Counted from the first letter of the stretch, positions 25,614 through 34,076 are shown. The stretch: 41,096 nt of DNA from Chitinophagales bacterium (GCA_022360175.1 JAKSDI010000068.1:1-41096); one strand, 5' to 3'. The notes: generated from the sequence alone by a model not told the origin. Numbers and translations: made by a program.

Positions 25614-26911
25614 AGAACCTGCTGATCCTGCTTTTAATATCAATAATCTCTCAAAATTGCAATCGCCCAAATTTGCAAAATGATCAATGGAGAGAATGGG
25701 CAATCAATAATACCCAGGAAATTAAGGCTCTTGAAATGACGGAGAGCCATGCTGATCTGAGTTTGCTAAAGGAAATAGTAGGAGATGCTTCAATTGTGTG
25801 CCTCGGTGAGAGCAGGCACGACCTACATGAGCAATTCCAATTGAAGCTTCGGTTTATAAAGTACCTTGTAGAAGAGTTAAATTTTACCACCTTTGCTTTA
25901 GAAGCAAGCCTGCCATACTCAAAAGAAATAAATGAATTTATACTTGATGGAAATGGAGATATTGATCAATTATTGACCAATATGCCTGGGTGGTTTTTGT
26001 GGGATACCGAGGAAATAAAAGAATTATTGCTATGGCTTAGAGCGTATAATGAAAGGGCGGGGCATCAAGTCAATTTTTATGGCTTCGATATTGTTGCTCC
26101 AAATGAAGGCTTAAATCAGATATTTGAATACCTCGGAGAGGTAGATACTTCTTTTTTCGAACAGATAAGCAATAAGAACTTTGGGCAACACCTTATAGAA
26201 GATAATTTTTGGATGACGACTTTACAACGTTATGCAGAAGCCACTACAGAGGAAAAAGGTCTCTTTGCGGTCAATTATCAGGAATTGCTTAATCATATTC
26301 GAGATAATAAAATAGACTACATTTCAAAATCATCCGAACAGGAATATGATTGGATTGCTCAACTTGCATTTTCGGCAAATGCAGCCAATAAGATGTTTTC
26401 ATCAGAAGATAGGGTAGAAATGGGCTTGATTAGAGATGGAGCAATGGCCGAAATATCTTCATGGATTATAGCGCAAAATCAAAGAACAATTATCTGGGCA
26501 CACAATGTACATATTGCCAAGTCTGATTTTGTCATGTCGATGTTTCCTGACACCAAAATTGAAGGTATGGGGTATATTTTAAGCCAACAGTTTAAGGAAG
26601 AAATAGTCTCAATTGGAGCCGCTTTTGATGAAGGAACTTTTGAAAACGAGAACAGGACATTTCAACCTGCTACACCATCTTCCATTGATGGGATGCTTGC
26701 CGCTTTAGCGATGGATTATTTTCTCATGAATTTAGATGATTATTCTAAATCTGAAGAGCTTGCTACCTGGCTTTCACAGGAACAATTAATGCAGGGACAG
26801 GAGTTTGAAATGAGCTGTATTCCTTCAAAAGCATTTGATGCTTTCTTTTTTACGAAAAATATATCAAAGGTTAGATATAATCGAGCTACCTTAGAGAGGT
26901 TAAGGAACTAA
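25610..26911 (+). CDS. Erythromycin-esterase-family lipoprotein
   Basis: 433 residues. The N-terminus (LLILLLISIISQNC, Cys17) looks like a lipoprotein signal, so the enzyme is probably tethered in the periplasm or at the surface. Family motifs are visible: CLGESRHDLHEQF (E67, H70), FALEAS (E98), RDGAMAE (R275-E281) and WAHNVHIAK (H298, H301), corresponding to the metal-independent esterase site described for EreA/EreB. Many chromosomal members of this family do not act on macrolides, so resistance cannot be claimed. The upstream hairpin and leader ORF are unusual. The next gene, an esterase, starts 39 bases later and may be co-transcribed. Confidence 0.85.
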   Translation: MKNLLILLLISIISQNCNRPNLQNDQWREWAINNTQEIKALEMTESHADLSLLKEIVGDASIVCLGESRHDLHEQFQLKLRFIKYLVEELNFTTFALEASLPYSKEINEFILDGNGDIDQLLTNMPGWFLWDTEEIKELLLWLRAYNERAGHQVNFYGFDIVAPNEGLNQIFEYLGEVDTSFFEQISNKNFGQHLIEDNFWMTTLQRYAEATTEEKGLFAVNYQELLNHIRDNKIDYISKSSEQEYDWIAQLAFSANAANKMFSSEDRVEMGLIRDGAMAEISSWIIAQNQRTIIWAHNVHIAKSDFVMSMFPDTKIEGMGYILSQQFKEEIVSIGAAFDEGTFENENRTFQPATPSSIDGMLAALAMDYFLMNLDDYSKSEELATWLSQEQLMQGQEFEMSCIPSKAFDAFFFTKNISKVRYNRATLERLRN

Positions 26912-26950
26912 AAATATTCTAATAATCACCCGGGTTTTAAAGAAAATAAC

Positions 26951-28054
26951 ATGATAAGGACTATTATTCTCCTCCTTTGCATCAATGTGCTAGTTCTACC
27001 TGTTTATGCACAAAGCACTGTTGAAAACCACCTATTATACTCATCACACCTTCAGGAAAGCAGAATGATTTCTGTTGCACTGCCCAGTGATTACGAAAAA
27101 AACGATAAAGCATATCCTGTACTTTATGTGCTGGATGGAGAGTATATATTCGATTATGCAAAAGGTACTGTAGATTTCCTAACAAATGAATTTGGACACC
27201 TGCCCAATATGATAGTGGTAAGCATTCCAAATACAGATAGAGGCCGGGATATGTATGTAACCCTAAACGAAGAAGATGCCTACAACAACTTTGTGGCTTT
27301 TTTGAAAAATGAGGTTTTTCCATTCATTAAGGAAAAATATCGTATTGGGGAGTTTGAAATACTTTACGGATGGTCTTCCGGATCAAGCATCTGCACTTAT
27401 ATGCTAATGGCTGAACCCGATTTGATTCAGGGATATATACTCACAGGAAGTGGCATTGGCAAGCGCTCTTCTGCTTATATGAAAGAGCATGTTGGCAAAG
27501 ATGCATTTCAGGATAATACTTTTCTTTATGTGAATACAGAGCAGGGGCCTAGAGAACCGGGTTTACGAAAATACCAGGCAATTATTGATTCTATACAGCC
27601 TAATAATTTAACATACATGTTTGAGGTGGCTGAACAATCACATGTAGAAGTCATGCATACTGGCCTGGCAACCGGGCTGAAGTTTATCTTAGCCGACTTT
27701 TACATACCAACGGAAAACTGTTTGCAAGGATTTGATGCGATACTCCGCTATTATAAGGCAGTAAATAGTAAGTATAATATTGATTTCGAAATACCTGTTG
27801 GTGCTATCAATGAATCTGCTGGCATCCTGTATTATAATGATAAAAAAGAGGATGCTATCAAATTGTTGAATTATGGAGTAGAAATTCATCCATATTCTGC
27901 AGCCCTTTACGGAAGTCTTGCTGAAATACATATAGCTGAATCAAAACCACAACTAGCTAAAGAGTATTACAAAAAAGCACTGGGCCTTTCTGCTGATAAT
28001 ATGCAGGATTTTATAAAATATAAGACTTTAATGAAGGGAATGGATAAGCATTAA
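26951..28054 (+). CDS. Secreted esterase (esterase D / IroE-like) with C-terminal TPR
   Basis: 367 residues with a signal peptide (to about residue 20, LVLPVYAQ). Residues ~25-240 form a putative-esterase (esterase D, Fes/IroE-like) domain: YPVLYVLDGEYIFDYA, the nucleophile elbow GWSSGS (Ser142) and a C-terminal His in EQSHVEVMHTG. Residues ~280-360 contain one or two TPR-like helix pairs (AILYYNDKKEDAIKLLNYGVE, LYGSLAEIHIAESKPQLAKEYYKKAL). This esterase-TPR pairing is frequent in Bacteroidota, with unknown substrates. It lies between the Ere-family gene and the FNR-type regulator. Confidence 0.85.
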   Translation: MIRTIILLLCINVLVLPVYAQSTVENHLLYSSHLQESRMISVALPSDYEKNDKAYPVLYVLDGEYIFDYAKGTVDFLTNEFGHLPNMIVVSIPNTDRGRDMYVTLNEEDAYNNFVAFLKNEVFPFIKEKYRIGEFEILYGWSSGSSICTYMLMAEPDLIQGYILTGSGIGKRSSAYMKEHVGKDAFQDNTFLYVNTEQGPREPGLRKYQAIIDSIQPNNLTYMFEVAEQSHVEVMHTGLATGLKFILADFYIPTENCLQGFDAILRYYKAVNSKYNIDFEIPVGAINESAGILYYNDKKEDAIKLLNYGVEIHPYSAALYGSLAEIHIAESKPQLAKEYYKKALGLSADNMQDFIKYKTLMKGMDKH

Positions 28055-28104
28055 AAAAGATATTCATTCTATAACAAATGGTGAATCAATGGTGTAAGAA
28101 AAAC

Positions 28105-28686
28105 ATGACAGAAGCCACTACATTCAAACAATTCCTTCGCCAATTTCCTCACTATACAGAAGCAGCGTATGCTGTAGCAGCTCCCTATATTTCGAAGCAG
28201 TACATAAAAAAGGGAGATCACATTCTGAAACAGGGAGGTTATTGCAGGCATATCTATTTCATTATTTCTGGAATATTTAAAATATACTATCTGCGGGATG
28301 GAGTGGAAGTAACCACCTGTTTTTGCAGAGAAAATCGTTTTGCTACTTCTTATCAAAGTCTTCTGTCTGGTCAGCCTAGTGAGCTTGGGATACAAGCAAT
28401 TGAGGACGCTGAAATTCTTAAAATCAGGTATGAAGATTTAAATACATTATACGCTCAATCTCCTTTCTGGCAGCAGATAGGGCGCATAGTTGCGGAGCAA
28501 GAGTATATCATTGCAGCCTGTTATACCCGCCTGATCAATGACAAATCAGCTAAACAACGATACCTGGAAATTTTGGAAAATGAACCGGAATTACTCCAGC
28601 GAGTACCTCTGGTCGATTTGGCTTCTTATCTGCAGGTGACACCTGAAACAATTAGTCGGATAAGGAAAGAACTTGCTACTTCTTGA
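28105..28686 (+). CDS. Crp/Fnr-family transcription regulator with FNR-type recognition helix
   Basis: About 193 residues from the preferred ATG at 28105. Residues ~20-120 form the cyclic-nucleotide-binding-like beta roll (IKKGDHILKQGG, IYFIISGIFKIYYLRDG), followed by a dimerisation helix and a C-terminal winged HTH. The recognition helix reads VTPETISRIRKEL. The E-x-x-S-R pattern (E181, S184, R185) is the one that gives E. coli FNR its TTGAT-N4-ATCAA specificity. The N-terminal Cys quartet of FNR is absent and the cAMP-contact Arg/Glu set is not obvious, so the signal sensed is unknown. A perfect box of that type overlaps its stop codon. Confidence 0.88.
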   Translation: MTEATTFKQFLRQFPHYTEAAYAVAAPYISKQYIKKGDHILKQGGYCRHIYFIISGIFKIYYLRDGVEVTTCFCRENRFATSYQSLLSGQPSELGIQAIEDAEILKIRYEDLNTLYAQSPFWQQIGRIVAEQEYIIAACYTRLINDKSAKQRYLEILENEPELLQRVPLVDLASYLQVTPETISRIRKELATS

Positions 28687-28696
28687 TGTAGATCAA
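28683..28696 (+). promoter_or_regulatory. Perfect FNR-type operator TTGAT-N4-ATCAA
   Basis: TTGATgtagATCAA is an exact palindromic match to the FNR consensus. It overlaps the regulator's stop codon and its centre lies 52 bases before the ATG of the membrane-protein gene. That would place a transcription start about 41 bases downstream, 10-12 bases before the ATG, as in class II activation. Confidence 0.7.
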
Positions 28697-28741
28697 TTTT
28701 TTCTGAAAAAGTCTGCTCCAATTTAGTGCCATTATTAAAAA

Positions 28742-29326
28742 ATGAATCTTATGGAGCAGATAATTATTTTAAGTGCTACGATTAGCGTATTACTATTTGG
28801 CCTAATTGGCATCATTGACGGTTTTTATTTTCATCTGTGGAAATTCAAACTGCATAAACATTCCGAAACTCGTTTTGAACATTGGACACACACCATTCGA
28901 GCAGCAGCATTTTTAGTTTTATTGTATTTACTTTTTTTATACGATTTTGGAGGGGTCTATTTACTGATTGCTGTAGGAATTGTCTTTTTAGATATTATAG
29001 TGCTCATCATTGATCTCATTGCTGAAGGCGATAGCCGGGAAAAACTTGGTGGGCTACCACATAATGAGTACATCGTTCATGTGATCGCAAATGCCTTACA
29101 TTACATTGCATTGGCTCTGATTTTGGTTGCTAAGCCATTGCAATATTGGGATATAAATGCACCTATTACAATCGGCAGAGCCTTTCCGGAATTTACTAAA
29201 ATGGTGGCCTTTAATTTAATGCCTGGAGTAGCTTTGTTGCTTGTGTTTCATATACTGTTACTCCATCCTAAAGCAGCTAGAATGTTTGATTTACTTCAGC
29301 AAAAGATAATGACAAAAAACAGCTGA
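28742..29326 (+). CDS. Integral membrane protein of unknown function
   Basis: 194 residues with about five hydrophobic helices (around 8-28, 51-68, 72-93, 108-128 and 155-173). His residues gather near the membrane ends (FYFHLWKFKLHKHSETRFEHWTHTIR and HVIANALHY), which could bind heme or metal, but no known family motif is clear. The gene sits directly behind an FNR-type box and regulator, which suggests control by oxygen, NO or redox state. This resembles small membrane proteins that are often found with cytochromes, but I cannot assign it. No SD sequence is visible, as usual in this phylum. Confidence 0.75.
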   Translation: MNLMEQIIILSATISVLLFGLIGIIDGFYFHLWKFKLHKHSETRFEHWTHTIRAAAFLVLLYLLFLYDFGGVYLLIAVGIVFLDIIVLIIDLIAEGDSREKLGGLPHNEYIVHVIANALHYIALALILVAKPLQYWDINAPITIGRAFPEFTKMVAFNLMPGVALLLVFHILLLHPKAARMFDLLQQKIMTKNS

Positions 29327-29421
29327 TTGTATGCGAAATGATATGTTCATTCTTAGTGTATAAAGCTTATTTTGAGGGCGAAGAGAATAAATATTTTACA
29401 TGACACGCATAACAACTAAAG

Positions 29422-29823
29422 ATGAAGCATATACTACTTTATTCCTTTATGGGATTGCTGCTTTTGGGATGTAAGCATCAGAAACATGATGACTCACCAC
29501 TGGAGCTAAACAATGGGCAAAAATGGGAAGTCAATGAAGATATGAAGCCTCATATAAATCAGGCAGAAGTGATCTTAAAGGAATATATCTCAGCAGGAGA
29601 TACCGATTATAAAAAGCTGGCAAAGGCATTAAAAGACCAAAATGCTAAGCTTATAAAGAGTTGTACAATGGATGGTAAAAGCCATGATGAATTGCATAAG
29701 TGGCTGCATCCTCATATGGCTTTGATTGGTCAACTTGGAAAGTCAAAAGAAATGGGAGAGGCCCAAGCTACTATTGAAGCAATTACTCAATCTTTTGGAA
29801 AATACCATCAGTATTTTGAGTAA
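29422..29823 (+). CDS. Small putative lipoprotein, unknown function
   Basis: 133 residues. The N-terminus MKHILLYSFMGLLLLGC carries a lipobox with Cys17. The mature part is helical and charged, with many His, Lys and Asp (KHQKHDD, MKPHINQAE, HDELHKWLHPHMALI). The form is that of a four-helix, possibly metal-binding protein; the His spacing is suggestive but not diagnostic. It follows the membrane protein by 95 bases, probably in the same FNR-linked region, and is closed by a hairpin seven bases after the stop. Confidence 0.75.
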   Translation: MKHILLYSFMGLLLLGCKHQKHDDSPLELNNGQKWEVNEDMKPHINQAEVILKEYISAGDTDYKKLAKALKDQNAKLIKSCTMDGKSHDELHKWLHPHMALIGQLGKSKEMGEAQATIEAITQSFGKYHQYFE

Positions 29824-29830
29824 ATGAAAG

Positions 29831-29866
29831 AGAGAGTTAATTGTTAGAATTAGCTCTCTATTACTC
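29831..29866 (+). terminator. Terminator-like hairpin after the lipoprotein gene
   Basis: A 12-bp stem with one G-T pair (29831-29842 with 29848-29859) and a 5-base loop, followed by a T-containing tract (ATTACTCTT). Confidence 0.55.
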
Positions 29867-30433
29867 TTCTTAGCTTCGATGACTATAACATTCCCGTTTA
29901 AAGTTGCTCTACAATCTAGTGCTTTCTTAATGCTGAAACGATGAGTGAGGTGTCTGTGAATTTTATGCTTAATCCCTGCCCGCCGTCAAGACTTTGGCAG
30001 ACGGGAAGGTAGAGATTCCTGTGCATAGCTGTTCCTCCGCTAAAGCTTCAGCGACACGCAGAGCGCTATGCAAGAGGTTCTCTAGCGAAGAGTAAGCACA
30101 AAAGGCACCACAGATTATCCGTCTTTCCAGTGTTAACAGAGCACTAGTGTTTATCAAGTGTGAAAAACTGAGGCTTGGCTGGTCCACGAATTACTCGAAT
30201 TACACAAAAATCATAATAATTTGTGCAATAAATGCAATTCGTGGACCATGGAAAAAAATGTTGACTTATCGTAGCGAAACAGAGAGCCGTATGGCAGCCA
30301 ATACTATCTAACTTCTCATTTTGATCCTTAATAAAGCTCTAATTTCTCTCAAGGATTTTTTTCAAAAAAAGTTATCCCCTTTTGTCACACCTCTATTTCT
30401 GGCTTGTCTAACTCACAAATTTTAAAAAAGAAG
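29867..30433. other. Non-coding hairpin-rich island
   Basis: No credible gene is seen. It contains a small ccgtc/gacgg hairpin (29983-30004), a cruciform with TGCATAGC/GCTATGCA arms (30022-30029 and 30065-30072), a phrase near 30034-30058 that recurs at 40927-40950, and the 69-base inverted repeat listed next. Confidence 0.6.
30180..30248. repeat. 69-base terminal-inverted-repeat hairpin
   Basis: Perfect 13-nt outer arms (30180-30192 and 30236-30248, core GGTCCACGAATT) enclose a second stem (ttacacaaa with tttgtgcaa, one mismatch). This looks like a short MITE-like or REP-like element just upstream of the ABM lipoprotein gene. Confidence 0.65.
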
Positions 30434-31174
30434 ATGAGAAAGACATTTTTAATTGTAGCCCAGGCACTGTTAATACTGGTGGCCTGTGCGAATAACAATT
30501 CAACAACAATTGCTAAACACAGAACAGAAACAGAAATGGAAAAAGCTAATCAAAACCCTGTTTATGAAATCGCAGTATTTAAAGTGAAAGACGCTGATGC
30601 CGTTGTAGAAGCTAATCAAGCTGCCATCAGACATATATCGGCCTATGACGGATACATTTCCTCCAGGACCTTTCAGAGTATTGAATATTCGGACATTTTT
30701 ATGGATATCGTAGAGTGGTCTTCCTTAGAGGCTGCTAAAAGAGCACAACAAGATTTTGAAAAATCTAAAAATGAGGAGGTCGCTAATTACCTTTCTTTGA
30801 TCACTGAAATAATTTACTTCGGGCATGTATCAGAGATTGAAGAAGGTGTATTGAAGTTTAATGAATTGGGTAAGGATGATGTTTTAGAATTTGCTATGAT
30901 TCAAATCAATAGTGAAGATTTTAAAGAATATGAAAAGGCCCATATTAATGTTTTGAATCATATAGGCAAAAAATATGATTCATTCAAAGAAGTACAAACC
31001 GTTCAATCATTGGACAAGGCTTCTCAATTTATTGACCTGGCTCGTTGGGGAAGTGCAGAGCAGTGTTATCTCGCACAAAAAGAGATGGAAAAAGATCCCC
31101 TATTTTTGGATTTTGCAAGCCATATAGATATGAGTCAGGAAATGATAATGCAATTTTTTGTACAAATCAGATAG
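30434..31174 (+). CDS. Lipoprotein with two ABM-like (dimeric alpha-beta barrel) domains
   Basis: 246 residues from the ATG at 30434, which gives a lipoprotein signal (LILVACAN, Cys18). Two halves of about 95 residues each, beginning YEIAVFKVKDADAVVEAN and EFAMIQINSEDFKEYEKAH, have the layout of antibiotic-biosynthesis-monooxygenase-like barrels (strand, helix, strand with VEWSSLEAAKRAQQDFEKS, and again LARWGSAEQCYLAQKEME). Members bind or modify small ligands, sometimes heme; here no catalytic residue is evident. The ECF sigma-factor gene starts one base after its stop, so the pair is an operon. Confidence 0.75.
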   Translation: MRKTFLIVAQALLILVACANNNSTTIAKHRTETEMEKANQNPVYEIAVFKVKDADAVVEANQAAIRHISAYDGYISSRTFQSIEYSDIFMDIVEWSSLEAAKRAQQDFEKSKNEEVANYLSLITEIIYFGHVSEIEEGVLKFNELGKDDVLEFAMIQINSEDFKEYEKAHINVLNHIGKKYDSFKEVQTVQSLDKASQFIDLARWGSAEQCYLAQKEMEKDPLFLDFASHIDMSQEMIMQFFVQIR

Positions 31175-31175
31175 A

Positions 31176-32054
31176 ATGAAAGCCAGTTTATTGGATCAAA
31201 AATATATAGAAACGGCAGACCTCGAATTGAGGTCTGCTGCTCTTGAAGGCGATAAGAAAGCATTGGAAATGCTTATTGGCAAACACTACTCCTTTATTTA
31301 CAATCTTGCCATGAAAATGACGCTGGATACTTCAGATGCTGAAGATGTAACTCAGGATGTTATTATAAAAATCATTACACACCTGAAAAGCTTTGAAGGA
31401 AAATCTGCATTTCGTACCTGGTTATATCGCATAGTTGTTAATCATATTCTAAATATGAAAAAGAGGCATTGCGAAGTTCTGATCAATGACTTTAAGGAGT
31501 ATGGCAATAGCCTTGAAGCAATGGAGGATAGCCCATTCCCTACAGAATATAGTAGTAATCCCGAAAAGCAAATGATTCTAAAGGAAACCAAGTTAAGTTG
31601 CACAGCAGGTATGCTCATGTGCCTGGATAGAGAACAACGATTGATATTGGCAATAGGAGCAATATTCGAAATTAATCATGAGATAGCTTCAGAGGTATTG
31701 GGCTTGTCTAAAGATAATTACAGGCAGAAGCTTTCAAGAGCAAAATCTCAACTCTTATCTTTTATGAATGATCAGTGTGGCCTGGTTAATAAGAGTAATA
31801 GTTGTAGATGCCATAAAAAGGCTCGGGCTTTTATGAAGGAAGGTATTGTTGATCCTAAAAAAATGGTATTTAATGCGGACTACAAGATGAAAATCCGAGA
31901 CTTGTTAGATGAAAAGAATGCCAATATGGAAGAAGAGTTTGAACGGCAATCCCTTTTTCTATTTAAAGATTCGCCCTTTTATGATAAGCCACATCTAAAA
32001 AACAAATTGCTAAAAGTCCTGGATTCTGATAGCTTCAAAAGGGCTTTAGAGTAG
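31176..32054 (+). CDS. ECF sigma factor with Cys-containing C-terminal extension
   Basis: 292 residues. Region 2 lies near residues 30-95 (FIYNLAMKMTLDTSDAEDVTQDV, FRTWLYRIVVNHI) and region 4 near 145-200 (HEIASEVLGLSKDNYRQKLSRAK). After region 4 comes an extra ~90 residues starting QCGLVNKSNSCRCHKKARAFM (C201, C210, C212), a pattern I have seen in other Bacteroidota sigma factors and a candidate metal-binding or redox-sensing tail. No separate anti-sigma gene is next to it, so the tail may be regulatory. I chose the ATG at 31176 because it gives a standard N-terminus just after the lipoprotein stop. Confidence 0.85.
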   Translation: MKASLLDQKYIETADLELRSAALEGDKKALEMLIGKHYSFIYNLAMKMTLDTSDAEDVTQDVIIKIITHLKSFEGKSAFRTWLYRIVVNHILNMKKRHCEVLINDFKEYGNSLEAMEDSPFPTEYSSNPEKQMILKETKLSCTAGMLMCLDREQRLILAIGAIFEINHEIASEVLGLSKDNYRQKLSRAKSQLLSFMNDQCGLVNKSNSCRCHKKARAFMKEGIVDPKKMVFNADYKMKIRDLLDEKNANMEEEFERQSLFLFKDSPFYDKPHLKNKLLKVLDSDSFKRALE

Positions 32055-32109
32055 AGTGGGCAGTTATATAAATGGGGAACCAGCATAAGTAATCGTATTA
32101 ATTTGACAT

Positions 32110-33417
32110 CTAAAGCTTATAAATCAACCCCATCCCCAATCCACTGAAAGTCGAGGCATATTTCATGTCAAAAAATGAACTTTTACCATATGGATAATAG
32201 CTAAAATCAGGTCGAATCTGGATGGTGAATTTTTGATTGAACTGATAAGCTACAAAAGGATTCAGTCTATAAGATACAACAAAAGATGGTCGGGGTAGAC
32301 TAGCGGCTTCCTCATCATTAAAGGCTACGATTAAATCATTAGAGTTGATGATTTTGCCTGATTGCGATTGAAGAAAGTTAAGCCCTATACCTGCGTTTAT
32401 GCCATAATAGAATTTACCTTTTTGCCTTTGTAGCCCTATCATTAAAGGAATAGAAATAAACGCATGCTTGTTATTATGCCTCACCTTGCGAATGGCTTTA
32501 GCATTAATTAGTTCTGTATCAGGTATATTGTTTCTCCAGATAGTTGTGTCCCAGGATTGAGTTAGGTTAAATTCTTCAGTCGACTGGAAATATGCAATGC
32601 CTGTCTGAAAATGCAGATTGGGCCTGATGCGGATGATCGCTTCTGCTGAAATAGCATACCCTATTATTGGGTCAAAGCCTTCATTTAATATATCTCTTCT
32701 TGCTGCTCCGTTTTCATTAATTGTTTTGAATTGATTCCTGATGATATGAGAAGAAGCAAATAAGCCGAGTTGAATACGCTTGTTTACGGACTTAACAGAA
32801 TCTGAATAAATGGATATGTTCAAAGGAATGCTTTCTTTTTCCTTTAATGTAACATGACTCAGCAAGCTTCCTATAGGCATTAAAGGGAGGACAGTGCCTA
32901 TGCTTGTGGCAGTTCTTGGCTTGTTAATAGTTTCCTCTTTTTCAGCAATTGAAATGAGTTCTTTAGTAGGAGTAATAATTTTTTTTGTGTTGATTTTTTG
33001 GCTATTAAGCTCTTTTAGGATGGTGTTTTTGGGGGCTATAACATTGGATTTTTGAGGTTCTACTTCAGTGAATTTTCCTTGACTACTGAGTGGATTGGTA
33101 GATTGGGCCTTGTTGTGTGAATTAGTAGATTCCTCAATTGGAATTATGGTTGTAGGCTGTTTATGCTCTATTGCTAATTTGTTCTGGGATTGCTTGGTTT
33201 CCTGTTTGGGTCGACTATTTGAATAATAGAAAGCTACCGTTGAGATCAGTACGCCTCCTAAAAGTAAGGATAGAAAAATCAGTAGCAATACCTTCCTGTA
33301 GTTCTGGCCTCCGGAAAGCTCATTTTCAATGTTATTCCACAAATCATCAGCATCTATATTACCTGAAGAGGTTGCGTGCTGGAGCCGGCCTTTTATTTCT
33401 TTTTCAATATTATCCAT
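32110..33417 (-). CDS. Anti-sigma-like membrane protein with C-terminal beta-barrel-like domain
   Basis: 435 residues. Residues 1-40 form a short cytoplasmic segment (DNIEKEIKGRLQHA, DDLWNNIENEL) of the type used by Bacteroidota anti-sigma factors. A single TM helix (about 42-64) follows, then a Ser/Thr/Lys/Gln-rich linker (65-210), and from about 215 an alternating beta pattern ending FSGLGMGLIYKL, as in PorT/OmpW-like outer-membrane barrels. It lies 10 bases downstream of an ECF sigma gene in the same direction, supporting a sigma/anti-sigma pair. An inner-membrane helix with an outer-membrane-like barrel is puzzling; the C-terminal part may be a periplasmic beta domain instead. Confidence 0.7.
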   Translation of the reverse strand: MDNIEKEIKGRLQHATSSGNIDADDLWNNIENELSGGQNYRKVLLLIFLSLLLGGVLISTVAFYYSNSRPKQETKQSQNKLAIEHKQPTTIIPIEESTNSHNKAQSTNPLSSQGKFTEVEPQKSNVIAPKNTILKELNSQKINTKKIITPTKELISIAEKEETINKPRTATSIGTVLPLMPIGSLLSHVTLKEKESIPLNISIYSDSVKSVNKRIQLGLFASSHIIRNQFKTINENGAARRDILNEGFDPIIGYAISAEAIIRIRPNLHFQTGIAYFQSTEEFNLTQSWDTTIWRNNIPDTELINAKAIRKVRHNNKHAFISIPLMIGLQRQKGKFYYGINAGIGLNFLQSQSGKIINSNDLIVAFNDEEAASLPRPSFVVSYRLNPFVAYQFNQKFTIQIRPDFSYYPYGKSSFFDMKYASTFSGLGMGLIYKL

Positions 33418-33427
33418 AACAGCTCAA

Positions 33428-33991
33428 CTAATTTTTAAGGAACCTTGCTGAAAATTGATTGTTAATGCCTTCTCTTTTTTTTAACCACTCTTTTGCTCTA
33501 CTTAATCTTTTACGAGAAAGGGCAGAGCTTATTCCCAGCATTTTAGCTATCTCGTCATGAGAATACCCGTCAATGACATACATATTAAAAACCTCGAAAT
33601 ATTGAAAGGGCATTTTTTTAAGCCATGCTACTAATTCGTCATTATTCAACGTCTTAATTGCATTCGGTTCAATCGATTTATCATGCAGATTAACTATTAA
33701 TTCTACAGTACCTGTACGGTGATTTCGTGCATTATATTTCAAACAATTATTGATTGTAATTTGAGTTGCCCAGGTTTTAAAACTTGATTTTTGGACATCA
33801 AACTTTTCCAGGTTTTTGAAAATATGGACAAAACTATCTTGCAATACATCTTTTAACTCAGGATCATTTCTCAGATATCTCTTACCAATCATCTCTAGAT
33901 AAGGCAATAGTATGTTGTACAACTCCCTTTGCGCTTTCCTGTCTTTTTCCAGGCACTTTGAGATTAATGATATGGTAATTTGATTTTGCAA
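33428..33991 (-). CDS. ECF-family RNA polymerase sigma factor
   Basis: 187 residues. Region 2 includes DRKAQRELYNILLPYLEMIGKRYL, DPELKDVLQDSFVHIFKNL and FKTWATQITINNCL; region 4 includes FEVFNMYVIDGYSHDEIAKMLGISSALSRKRLSRAKEWLKK. It lacks region 3, as usual for ECF sigmas. It precedes the anti-sigma-like gene by 10 bases. The Cys-rich repeat lipoprotein upstream on the same strand is separated by a terminator, so it is probably a separate unit but a possible target. Confidence 0.92.
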   Translation of the reverse strand: MQNQITISLISKCLEKDRKAQRELYNILLPYLEMIGKRYLRNDPELKDVLQDSFVHIFKNLEKFDVQKSSFKTWATQITINNCLKYNARNHRTGTVELIVNLHDKSIEPNAIKTLNNDELVAWLKKMPFQYFEVFNMYVIDGYSHDEIAKMLGISSALSRKRLSRAKEWLKKREGINNQFSARFLKN

Positions 33992-34016
33992 TCTATAGAA
34001 ATATAAGGGTTAAAAG

Positions 34017-34049
34017 ATTTGGAAGGAGTATAAAAGGCTCCTTCCAAAT
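34017..34049 (-). terminator. Terminator of the Cys-rich lipoprotein gene
   Basis: A perfect 12-bp stem (34017-34028 with 34038-34049), core GGAAGGAG/CTCCTTCC, is followed on the minus strand by TCTTTTAA. It lies 28 bases past the lipoprotein stop. Confidence 0.75.
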
Positions 34050-34076
34050 TATTAGTAACATTTGTGAATACTTGTA

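Noticed and set aside
25610-26911. A macrolide resistance gene
   Set aside because: Family motifs are present, but many members of this family do not hydrolyse macrolides, so the phenotype cannot be claimed.
29969-30187. A 72-codon minus-strand frame
   Set aside because: It runs through the hairpin-rich non-coding island, and its composition follows the inverted repeats.
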